From NCBI GenBank assembly GCA_020152595.1, contig JAIGNY010004486.1:286001-350000 (forward strand): a stretch of DNA of 64,000 nucleotides, written 5' to 3'. The position numbers were made by a program, and so were the translations under genes. The notes beneath the pieces are model-generated. The model was not told the DNA's origin. It saw nothing but the letters and a program-made list of their open reading frames with translations, and did no database searches. This document shows positions 59,601-62,066 of the stretch, one piece after another (within the stretch, counting starts at the first letter, position 1; every line of letters starts with the position of its first letter). The DNA is from Chiridota heheva (taxonomy: Eukaryota > Echinodermata > Holothuroidea > Apodida > Chiridotidae).

Positions 59601-62066
59601 ATTATACAAATGTTGCAATTTTCACATACACTTAAGAATTCTTACAAGTTTCATAAGTCAGAAATATATTCAATTTTAAGAAACTAATCATAATTTGATG
59701 CTTTTTCACACAAGCATAATTTTGCATCATGTCACTAGCATTTCAGAAACAAAGTGTTTTCACATAACCGACAGGTTAGCTTAATTGGTAGGGCACCTAC
59801 TCACCAGCCAGATGGTTGTTGGATTGATCCCCAGTTGAGTCATACCAAAGGCTAAAGTAGTGGGATCTGCTTACCTTTCGCTTGGTGCTCAGCGCAATGG
59901 ATTGGAGCAGGGTATTAGTACAGGCTTGTGCACCGTGTGTGGCTACACTTATGAGTTTCAAAGTTTCCATTGTAAATAAAGTGCTTTGATTATGTACACT
60001 TGGGTAGAAAAGTGCTATATAGAAACTGTGTAATATTATCACATTATTATAAAGTAGACTGCCAAACATTTCTCCTACTCACCAATCACTATATGAGGCT
60101 TCTTGGCCAACTGTAGAGCTTGTGTCATCATGTCAATTCCTCCAACAATTACAGCTACAAAATGAAGGGATTTACATGATATAAGATACAAGACAAATAT
60201 GACATAGCTATGAAGAACTTGGAGACTGCAATAGCCCACACACATAACATTCCTCTATTAGATATTTTATTCATATTTGTGAAAAGTCATTTATGCATAC
60301 TCTTCTAAATTGGGTATACACACATATATGAGCTCTTCCCTTCTTAAACATTCCACGTTGGTTACTATACTCAAAAGATAGTAAGCAATGTTTTTACACA
60401 TTTGACACCTCATTCTCTGTCAATGTTGTACACATTTCATTAAAACAAATAAGTAGCAAGAGAGTGAATCAATAAATAATAAGGGCAGGGTGGAGGCAAT
60501 GAGGGGCAGGGTGGACCCAATGAGGGGCAGGGTGGAGGCAATGAGGGGCAGGGCAGAGATAATAAGGGCAGGGTGGAGGCAATGAGGGCAAGGGTGGAGG
60601 CAATGAGGGGCAGGGTGGAGGCAATGAGGGCAAGGGTGGAGGCAATGAGGGGCAGGGTGGAGGCAATGAGGGGCAGGGTGGACCCAATGAGGGGCAGGGT
60701 GGAGGAAATGAGGGGCAGGGCAGAAATAATAAGGGCAGGGTGGAGGCAATGAGGGGCAGGGTGGACCCAATGAGGGGCAGGGTGGACCCAATGAGGGGCA
60801 GGGCAGAGATAATAAGGGCAGGGTGGAGGCAATGAGGGCAAGGGTGGAGGCAATGAGGGGGGCAGGGGGTGAAGGCAATGAGGGCAAGGGTGGAGGCAAT
60901 GAGGGGGGCAGGGTGGAGGAAATGAGGGGCAGGGCAGAAATAATAAGGGCAGGGTGGAGGCAATGAGGGGCAGGGTGGACCCAATGAGGGGCAGGGTGGA
61001 CCCAATGAGGGGCAGGGCAGAGATAATAAGGGCAGGGTGGAGGCAATGAGGGCAAGGGTGGAGGCAATGAGGGGCAGGGTGGAGAAAATGAGGGCAAGGG
61101 TGGAGGCAATGAGGGGCAGGGTGGCAGCAATGAGGGGAGGGTGGAGGCAATGAGGGAAGGGTGGATCACCCCTCTGAAAAAGCGAAAGGGCCTGTGAATA
61201 TAGATCTTTCAGTCGTGACTGTTTAGTTAGTCTTCTTAGAAATTAGCTAGTCAGTTTTATCAAAGCAAACGCCAAATTCATAATGGAATTATTGTACATT
61301 ATTTCCAAACAATGAAAAATTCATTATGGATGATTTTTTCAAGTTTTTCGCTTCTTGTATGGCCTAAATAAATGTTCTTGAAATCGAATTGAAATTTGTA
61401 CTACTTTCTAAAAACAAAACAAGAATAGATCCTTTCTTCAACATGTTAATTTTCTAGTTGGAATGTCATTAGGATTGCAATGCGAATTAGACAGGCAAGA
61501 GGGAAAATAATAATAAACTTACTACACGAAACACCAATACCACTGCCAAGGGCCTCAAATTGCTCTGAAATCTGGAACGCCAACTCTCTAGTAGGTGTAA
61601 GGATTAGAGCAAACAAGCGTTGAGGGTTATCTAACAGCGCCTGTAAAATAGGCAGAGCAAATGCTGCTGTTTTCCCTGACCCTGTTTCTGCTAGTCCAAT
61701 GATATCTTTGTCTAAGAAAGAGAAATAATAACAAGTGAAGTATGTTTGATGAGGGCTTAACGGCACCACGACAACGAGGGTCAAATTGTGCCTGAGACAA
61801 GTAAAATAAAAAGTTACATCATGAGGTAACGTAATATATATTGTCTAAAACTTGATTTGAAATAGTGAAAAAGCTCCAAAAAGGTGCCATGTACATACAG
61901 CTGTTAAATTATATGGATTCATATGAACTTTTAAAAAAAGTGGATAAATGTCATTAAGGTGGAGCACTTTACCTTGCAAGGCCATCGGAATAGCTTCCTT
62001 CTGAATTTTTGTTGGTGTCTTCCATTTCAGCTGCTCACAAGCATCACACAGCACATCGACTACACC
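5079..62066 (-). CDS. DDX47: DEAD-box RNA helicase DDX47/Rrp3 family (12 coding exons, 5' end missing)
   Basis: ATP-dependent RNA helicase; relatives (human DDX47, yeast Rrp3) act in the nucleolus in pre-18S rRNA processing. Twelve exons join at GT-AG sites into one 1254-nt frame, 417 residues plus stop. All core motifs are visible: Q motif (KTPTKIQ), motif I AETGSGKT, Ia [10 protein letters not shown], Ib [57 protein letters not shown]. The order and inserts match DDX47 more closely than other DEAD-box proteins (for example [12 protein letters not shown] and [10 protein letters not shown]). Only the short N-terminal exon, about 30 residues in human, is absent; nothing convincing lies between 62067 and 64000. 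The C-terminus is a short acidic/basic tail ending in KRKR. Introns range from about 260 bp to 22.5 kb and most hold a private tandem array. No frameshift or stop was seen, so the gene looks functional. Assignment is from remembered family sequence, not a search. Confidence 0.93.
5197..5950. repeat. 36-bp minisatellite abutting the last-exon splice acceptor
   Basis: About 21 very uniform copies of a 36-bp unit (GGATGATCCGATTGTATT, then MACCCACAAATATAAAAA, where M is A or C). Units differ almost only at one TTAACC/TTCACC position. Because 36 is a multiple of three, open frames run through on both strands; they are repeat artefacts. It lies in the last DDX47 intron, directly next to the polypyrimidine tract. 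Confidence 0.97.
5951..6309. other. Unique intronic spacer
   Basis: About 360 bp between two arrays in the last DDX47 intron. No feature seen. Confidence 0.5.
6310..7622. repeat. 19-bp minisatellite (last DDX47 intron)
   Basis: Roughly 65-70 copies of ATGTTCTAGATGTACCCAA with frequent variants: TTATAG for TTCTAG, ACCTAA for ACCCAA, and a 20-bp form TTCTATGATG. The variants are intermixed, which suggests ongoing slippage and recombination. Confidence 0.96.
7743..7872 (-). CDS. DDX47: DDX47 exon, C-terminal part of helicase lobe 2
   Basis: A 130-nt exon encoding [20 protein letters not shown], then [20 protein letters not shown] and YAKM. This region follows motif VI in DDX47/Rrp3 proteins. 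Acceptor TGACACAG, donor GTGAGT. Confidence 0.93.
8046..8572. repeat. 15-bp minisatellite (DDX47 intron)
   Basis: About 35 copies of GCTTGGTTACAAGTA. Variants are TTTAC for GTTAC and AGGTA for AAGTA. The 15-bp length keeps a frame open (repeating V-T-S-S-L), which is an artefact. Confidence 0.97.
8771..8841 (-). CDS. DDX47: DDX47 exon with motif VI
   Basis: A 71-nt exon encoding [20 protein letters not shown], the arginine-finger motif VI. Acceptor TTTTTTCACAG, donor GTAAGT. The 26-bp array starts about 26 bp upstream of the acceptor. Confidence 0.95.
8868..9282. repeat. 26-bp minisatellite with CTG triplets
   Basis: Sixteen copies of CTGCTGCTGCATAATGTCCT followed by GATTAA. It fills most of a 1-kb DDX47 intron and begins about 26 bp from the exon at 8841. 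On the transcribed strand each unit carries several CAG trinucleotides, which are potential cryptic acceptor dinucleotides. Confidence 0.96.
9494..9637. mobile_element. hAT-type MITE with 8-bp target duplication
   Basis: A 144-bp element with inverted ends: CAGTGGCGTAACTAAGG on the left, and GCTACGCCACTG on the right. It is flanked by TGAATCAT (9486-9493) and TGAATCAC (9638-9645), an 8-bp target duplication with one mismatch. End sequence and TSD length are those of hAT elements. It is non-coding and lies in a DDX47 intron. Confidence 0.85.
9797..9847. repeat. 17-bp triplication of a 5' splice-site region
   Basis: Three copies of GCTTGCAATACAATAGA directly followed by GCTTAC at 9848-9853. 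GCTTAC is the reverse complement of the DDX47 donor GTAAGC. Read on the gene strand, the donor and the next bases recur downstream as GCAAGCTCTATTG. Confidence 0.9.
9854..9914 (-). CDS. DDX47: DDX47 exon completing motif V
   Basis: A 61-nt exon encoding [20 protein letters not shown] then K. The acceptor reads TCTTGCAG and the donor GTAAGC. The donor and the next bases match the 17-bp repeat that follows it in the intron (9797-9847). Confidence 0.93.
9915..10489. other. Unassigned intronic sequence
   Basis: AT-rich intron sequence between a DDX47 exon and a possible dispersed repeat. I see no gene. Confidence 0.5.
10490..11330. repeat. Diverged dispersed repeat containing a tRNA-like segment
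   Basis: AT-rich sequence whose right part (about 11150-11330, GAAAGAAAAG through AAATATGTAAC and GGCATATTTTTGTCAATATTTC) resembles 19620-19755 in the piggyBac-like element. At 10998-11063 is a tRNA-like stretch with a B-box-like GGTTCGAATCAC. Old copy of the same family is likely; boundaries are not clear. Confidence 0.45.
11389..11480. repeat. (TA)n microsatellite
   Basis: A TA dinucleotide run of about 90 bp with a few CATA interruptions. A second run of about 37 bp lies at 11596-11632. Confidence 0.95.
11596..11632. repeat. (TA)n microsatellite
   Basis: A short TA run, 116 bp to the right of the longer one. Confidence 0.9.
11770..11955 (+). mobile_element. 3' end fragment of a CR1/L2-like LINE
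   Basis: The plus frame from 11813 reads [20 protein letters not shown], then [14 protein letters not shown] and a TAG stop at 11915-11917. This is the typical end of CR1/L2-type ORF2. A short 3' UTR with GGCGCTTTACAAATTATTTT follows. It is heavily 5'-truncated, antisense to DDX47, and 91 bp from an exon. Confidence 0.8.
12047..12123 (-). CDS. DDX47: DDX47 exon with first part of motif V
   Basis: A 77-nt exon encoding [20 protein letters not shown] then TDVAS and two bases of Arg. Acceptor TGTACAG, donor GTAAGA. Motif V is split by the intron between the first two and the third base of the Arg codon. Confidence 0.93.
12206..18355. repeat. 6.1-kb purine-rich minisatellite with higher-order structure
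   Basis: Some 150-170 copies of a unit of about 33-42 bp. The core is GGAAGGTTTTTACCAAGAAG followed by AAGTGGCATTAAAGGAGA. Sub-variants include a TTTTAACAAAAAAGAAG form and a GGAGAAG form. Groups of variants recur about 1.84-2.0 kb apart: the odd unit with GGAGTGGAATTTTT at about 13470 recurs at about 15310, and TTTTTGCTGAGAGGAAG at 13022 recurs at 15021. It fills most of the intron between the exons at 12123 and 20610. Open frames within it are artefacts. Confidence 0.96.
18356..18834. other. Unassigned AT-rich intronic sequence
   Basis: No gene seen. The segment TTGCTACCTGTCCATA at about 18762 also occurs at about 53549, which may mark the edge of a dispersed repeat. Confidence 0.45.
18835..19912. 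mobile_element. piggyBac-like non-autonomous element with TTAA target site
   Basis: Flanked by TTAA at 18831-18834 and 19913-19916. The inverted ends read CCCTTTGTGTCCCA on the left and, in reverse complement, CCCTTCGTGTCCCA on the right. TTAA plus ends beginning CCC is the piggyBac signature. There is no transposase frame in its 1078 bp. Internal inverted arms of about 35 bp lie at about 18990-19030 and 19570-19610 (AACATGCAAAAGCAAT and its complement). A tRNA-like segment is inside at about 19459-19530. Confidence 0.75.
19459..19530 (+). other. tRNA-like sequence inside the piggyBac-like element
   Basis: It has an A-box-like GTGTAGCGGTAAGCGTGCGG and a B-box-like GGTTCAAAAACC. No convincing acceptor stem is formed, so this is a tRNA-derived remnant or SINE head, not a functional tRNA. 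Confidence 0.4.
19887..20092. repeat. 29-bp array derived from the transposon end
   Basis: About six to seven copies of GCTGTACCACATGGGACACR followed by AAGGGTTAA. Each unit contains the terminal inverted repeat of the adjacent element plus TTAA. One copy is shortened. Confidence 0.92.
20093..20609. other. Unassigned intronic sequence with poly-C tract
   Basis: Contains a C-rich run at about 20456-20490. I see nothing else in it. Confidence 0.5.
20610..20756 (-). CDS. DDX47: DDX47 exon with motif IV
   Basis: A 147-nt, 49-codon exon encoding [20 protein letters not shown] (motif IV) and ending [12 protein letters not shown]. The acceptor reads TTTAAATCAG and the donor GTAAGT. Phase 0 at both ends. 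Confidence 0.94.
20757..21273. other. Unassigned intronic sequence
   Basis: Upstream of the DDX47 exon at 20756. The segment 20840-21080 has short degenerate self-similar pieces but no gene. Confidence 0.45.
21274..24412. repeat. 73-bp satellite-like array
   Basis: About 43 copies of a 73-bp unit (CATCATTTTATGATYACCTG, GCAAACCTTCCACA, ATGTGCAATGTAATCTGGGC, AAGGGCTGATGGAC). Two main forms differ at the centre: CACATGTGATG and CACAACTGATG. They occur in runs and pairs, with a second polymorphism GATCACC/GATTACC. Confidence 0.97.
24413..24904. other. Unassigned intronic sequence
   Basis: AT-rich; I see no gene or repeat. Confidence 0.5.
24905..25409. repeat. 77-bp array of paired hairpins
   Basis: About 6.5 copies. 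Each unit holds two adjacent inverted repeats. The first pairs GGCCATTCTCTG with CAGAGAATGGCC across a 17-nt loop. The second pairs CCAGTGGA with TCCACTGG, enclosing an inner stem CCTGGG/CCCAGG with a GTCT loop. The stems recur nearly unchanged in each unit. Confidence 0.95.
25476..25793. repeat. 38-39-bp minisatellite
   Basis: About seven to eight copies of CAATGTTAATACTGGACACA followed by GAATGTCTTCAG. The left part has a higher-order form that includes TGTTGCTTTTATCAAAGA; the right part has ATACAG linkers. Confidence 0.93.
25851..26447. repeat. 111-123-bp array with internal palindrome
   Basis: Five copies spaced 111-123 bp apart. Each has TTTCAGCTATTTAGCTGATT, CATAATTGACAATAC and the 14-bp palindrome AAATTGATCAATTT. 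A shorter CAGCTATTT motif recurs within each unit. Confidence 0.92.
26492..27870. repeat. 66-bp array
   Basis: About 21 copies of a 66-bp unit (AATTCATTACTGCACTTCTC, TTTGGTGGTAGCACAACAG, TTTTGATATACCAGTACGTA, TTTAAAC). Several units are shortened. The length equals 22 codons, so frames stay open on both strands without real coding evidence. Confidence 0.97.
28144..29938. repeat. 16-bp minisatellite grown inside a LINE coding motif
   Basis: About 110 copies of TGTTGTGCRCCTGCAG. Units at both edges carry GTGCACC and the central ones GTGCGCC. The central-right part (about 29150-29540) has many short indels. Since 16 is not a multiple of three and the unit has no stop in any phase, several frames on both strands stay open for hundreds of codons; these are artefacts. 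Confidence 0.97.
29985..30340. repeat. Two diverged copies of a dispersed repeat
   Basis: At 29989 ATTTACCTCCGCCAATAAAG and GTATGTTTTCACCTCTGTAA precede GTTTGTTTGTTTG and a TATCAAGATAT-type core. A second copy starts near 30190 (GTCTGTTATCAAGATATCTC). Both share GTGTGTGGTTTTGTTA and AATTGGAACAGG. I recall similar sequence being common in marine invertebrate genomes, unverified. Confidence 0.65.
30361..30800 (+). other. Unrecognised open stretch between repeats
   Basis: A 107-codon open frame at 30470-30793 on the plus strand has no motif I recognise. It lies just before a LINE-type 3' UTR and could be degenerate element sequence. No start context or splice signal supports a gene. Confidence 0.35.
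31023..31139 (-). CDS. DDX47: DDX47 exon, linker between helicase lobes
   Basis: A 117-nt, 39-codon exon encoding [20 protein letters not shown] then [19 protein letters not shown]. Acceptor TATTCCAG. The donor GTTGGT is the weakest here, and from about position +5 the intron is the AT-rich tail of an antisense LINE 3' end (30958-31018). Confidence 0.93.
31262..31376. mobile_element. MITE-like element fragment (family of 41343-41517)
   Basis: Shares AAGGCCAAGTCATGTATGGC with the element at 41.4 kb, then TTTAGTA-(5 nt)-GAAGTGT-TTGGTGAAATTC and a G-rich stretch. It ends in CTGGATCTGTCCTTGG, resembling that element's CTAGATCCGCCCTTG end. Confidence 0.6.
31449..31631. mobile_element. Short MITE-like element with inverted ends
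   Basis: The left end CAGGCCCGTAGCCAG matches the complement of the right end CTGGCTACAGGCCTG with one mismatch. The interior has runs of G and a 29-bp direct duplication of CCCCCGTGCCCCATGCTGGC. No target duplication was seen. Confidence 0.55.
31632..31905. other. Unassigned intronic sequence
   Basis: No feature supported. Confidence 0.45.
31906..32440. repeat. Degenerate 18-21-bp minisatellite
   Basis: About 25 diverged copies of a unit like GGGCTTCAAAAATCCCGCTA, alternating with GGGCTGCAAAAATCTCC forms. Scattered related pieces continue to about 32740. It is the most degraded array here, so probably among the oldest. Confidence 0.85.
32441..33057. other. Intronic sequence with decayed repeat pieces
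   Basis: Two diverged copies of a longer segment (near 32460 and 32565: CAATATCCCGCTAGGTTTAA and CAATATGTCCCTAGGATTTA) continue the previous array. No gene seen. Confidence 0.5.
33058..36287. repeat. 31-bp array, left block
   Basis: About 104 copies of GTTATTGTCCTACCGCTTAG followed by TGTAGCCATTG. Each unit carries ATTGGTTA, the complement of TAACCAAT. Larger blocks repeat too: a run ending in GATTTGTGTCCTAACGCTTA recurs at about 35490, 35766, 35952 and 36233. It is continued beyond a LINE insertion at 39913. Confidence 0.97.
36856..37410 (+). pseudogene. LINE endonuclease domain, frameshifted
   Basis: The frame starting at 36856 encodes an EEP-type endonuclease N-terminal half: IALTETWI with the catalytic Glu (about residue 65), [18 protein letters not shown], and VVLYRPQ. 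The frame breaks near 37320; [10 protein letters not shown] (catalytic GDFN equivalent, here GNFN) follows in another frame. Confidence 0.88.
37415..38040 (+). pseudogene. LINE endonuclease C-terminus and linker
   Basis: Contains LSDHYAIIC, the conserved SDH of AP-endonucleases (about 37568-37594), then a basic linker ([20 protein letters not shown]) typical of CR1/L2 proteins. The frame is lost near 38045. Confidence 0.87.
38038..39126 (+). pseudogene. LINE reverse transcriptase, inactivated
   Basis: Shows [50 protein letters not shown] and [10 protein letters not shown]. The catalytic box that should be Y-A-D-D reads YAGE (about 38936-38947), so the polymerase site is lost. The frame shifts near 39080. 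Confidence 0.92.
39075..39776 (+). pseudogene. LINE ORF2 C-terminal region
   Basis: Contains [44 protein letters not shown] and [10 protein letters not shown], ending [15 protein letters not shown] and TAA. These are family signatures of CR1/L2 elements. It overlaps the previous piece because of a frameshift. Confidence 0.92.
39913..40360. repeat. 31-bp array, right block
   Basis: About 14 copies of the unit at 33058-36287, separated from it by the LINE. Units here are more uniform than in the left block. Confidence 0.97.
40423..41106. repeat. 36-bp array with two alternating unit types
   Basis: About 19 copies of GCGACTGACGACACGCTATG then TGCATACG and either TGTATTCC or GGTGTTCT. The two endings often alternate, giving 72-bp dimers in places. 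Length 36 keeps frames open on both strands (artefact). Confidence 0.96.
41107..41342. other. Unassigned sequence
   Basis: AT-rich; no feature supported. Confidence 0.45.
41343..41517. mobile_element. MITE-like element with inverted ends
   Basis: Left end TCAAGGGCGGATCCAGGA and right end TCCTAGATCCGCCCTTGA are near-perfect inverted repeats. The interior has a C tract and a segment shared with 31262-31376. I found no clear target duplication. Confidence 0.75.
41691..48485. repeat. 6.8-kb 47-48-bp array with higher-order repeats
   Basis: About 143 copies of TATCGCCATAAGAACTATTC, then TACCATAACGTGCATCACC or TACCATACATGCATCACC, then TAGTCCAAA. Variant order recurs: a block near 43110-43800 repeats about 896 bp later and again near 46690-47380. 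Most of 42.0-45.2 kb is duplicated at 45.6-48.0 kb. The 48-bp form keeps a 16-codon frame open (artefact). Confidence 0.97.
48486..48822. other. Unassigned spacer between two arrays
   Basis: No gene. The 13-mer GTGGGTTTTGCTT at about 48509 is repeated inverted at about 52219, beyond the next array. Confidence 0.4.
48823..52187. repeat. 26-bp array
   Basis: About 129 copies of CTACGGTTATATCAAGATGT followed by CCACAG. Variants include CTATGG, CTACGA, GCAATGG, AAGATTTCTACAG and a short form lacking the CTACGG block. Variant blocks recur (for example short form, CTATGATT, CAAGCTG near 49345, 50115, 50610), showing block duplications. Frames of hundreds of codons are artefacts. Confidence 0.97.
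52218..52290 (-). other. Possible tRNA-derived SINE head
   Basis: On the minus strand there is an A-box-like TAGTGGTCTGCCTG and a B-box-like GGTTTAATTCCCGG about 40 bp later. No intact cloverleaf was found. Confidence 0.4.
52291..53120. other. Unassigned intronic sequence
   Basis: AT-rich. No gene or repeat supported. Confidence 0.45.
53121..53525. repeat. 20-bp minisatellite
   Basis: About 20 copies of TATTTTCATGGCTTATAGCA, with ATCTGCATGG and CATGACTTATAG variants at the left. It ends about 110 bp before the DEAD-box exon on the intron side. Confidence 0.95.
53635..53754 (-). CDS. DDX47: DDX47 exon with DEAD box (motif II) and SAT (motif III)
   Basis: A 120-nt, 40-codon exon starting [19 protein letters not shown], ending [10 protein letters not shown]. 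It holds the catalytic DEAD motif and the SAT motif that couples ATP hydrolysis to unwinding. Acceptor CTGTGCAG, donor GTAGGT. Phase 0 at both ends. It is followed by a 22.5-kb intron, the longest here. Confidence 0.95.
53755..54140. other. Unassigned intronic sequence
   Basis: No feature apart from short CAA and T-rich runs. Confidence 0.45.
54141..54400. repeat. Degenerate TGTCCCACATGGC minisatellite
   Basis: About 12 copies of a unit built on CATCCCATGTCCCACATGGC, with lengths from about 19 to 26 bp. A short second block with the same motif is at 54594-54665. Confidence 0.9.
54440..54810. repeat. Diverged direct duplication
   Basis: The segment 54440-54570 is repeated, diverged, at 54672-54808. 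Shared pieces are TCACA-CCCTGA-TGAG, ACTAAGTA, ATGCAAATGA and ATCATGCCTGATA. The preceding TGTCCCACATGG block is part of the duplication. Confidence 0.75.
54811..55836. other. Unassigned intronic sequence
   Basis: At 54850-55130 there are loose copies of a CTGAAGAAACTTTAAC / CTGAGGAATTT motif. GCAGTGGCGCCATGAGG at 55283 resembles the start of a hAT-type MITE, but I could not define the other end. A short (ATCA)n run lies at about 55734-55756. Confidence 0.45.
55837..55907 (-). CDS. DDX47: DDX47 exon with motif Ib (ATPGR)
   Basis: A 71-nt exon encoding [20 protein letters not shown]. The acceptor reads TTTTTTCCCAG and the donor GTGAGT. The 49-bp array begins about 27 bp upstream of the acceptor, so the branch site may lie inside repeat sequence. 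Confidence 0.92.
55934..59124. repeat. 49-bp highly uniform array
   Basis: About 65 copies of CATGCAGTGACCATGTCAGG, TACAGGCAMCAAGAGAAGTC, CTCATGGGC. Nearly all variation is at one dinucleotide (CACC, CAAC, CACT or CAAT before AAG). Very low divergence means recent expansion or active homogenisation. The left edge lies about 27 bp from a DDX47 exon. Confidence 0.98.
59125..59760. other. Unassigned intronic sequence
   Basis: No gene or repeat supported. Ordinary AT-rich intron sequence. Confidence 0.45.
59762..60058 (+). mobile_element. tRNA-derived SINE
   Basis: The head at 59767-59835 has a good A box (TAGCTTAATTGGTAGGGCA) and a B box (GGATTGATCCCCA). A non-tRNA body follows. The tail AAAAGTGCTATATAGAAACT with TATTATCACATTATTAT resembles the 3' ends of CR1/L2-like LINEs in this window, suggesting mobilisation by such a LINE. 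It ends about 25 bp from a DDX47 donor, antisense. Confidence 0.75.
60083..60154 (-). CDS. DDX47: DDX47 exon with GG motif
   Basis: A 72-nt exon encoding [20 protein letters not shown]. The acceptor reads TTTTGTAG and the donor GTGAGT. Phase 1 in and out. The end of a SINE lies about 25 bp inside the following intron. Confidence 0.92.
60155..60477. other. Unassigned intronic sequence
   Basis: No feature supported. Confidence 0.45.
60478..61168. repeat. G-rich 20-22-bp array with mixed unit types
   Basis: About 33 units of GGGCAGGGTGGAGGCAATGA, GGGCAGGGTGGACCCAATGA and GGGCAGGGCAGARATAATAA. Their order repeats as a higher-order block of about 240 bp (blocks near 60540, 60720-60800 and 60920-61020). 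The plus strand is G-rich; the DDX47 transcript would be C-rich here. Confidence 0.96.
61169..61522. other. Unassigned intronic sequence
   Basis: AT-rich; no feature supported. Confidence 0.45.
61523..61711 (-). CDS. DDX47: DDX47 exon with motifs I and Ia
   Basis: Encodes [13 protein letters not shown] (Walker A, motif I) and [19 protein letters not shown] (motif Ia). The acceptor is CTTAG and the donor GTAAGT. Phase 1 in, phase 1 out. A 3' fragment of the RNase-H LINE lies about 27 bp upstream of the acceptor. Confidence 0.95.
61738..61800 (-). mobile_element. 3' stub of the RNase-H LINE family
   Basis: GTTTGATGAGGGCTTAACGG and CACCACGACAACGAGGGTCA match the 3' ends at 3008 and 676 in the same orientation. 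Only about 60 bp is present, which is extreme 5' truncation. It fills part of the shortest DDX47 intron. Confidence 0.8.
61973..62066 (-). CDS. DDX47: DDX47 exon with Q motif (first exon seen)
   Basis: Starts [13 protein letters not shown] and holds [16 protein letters not shown], the Q motif that contacts the adenine of ATP. The acceptor reads TTTTTCAG and the donor GTAAAG. It enters in phase 0 and leaves after 31 codons plus one base. Confidence 0.93.

Noticed and set aside
60420..61169. Pro/His/Leu-rich protein on the minus strand
   Set aside because: Translation of the complement of the G-rich 21-bp array; no domain and competing frames of the same kind.
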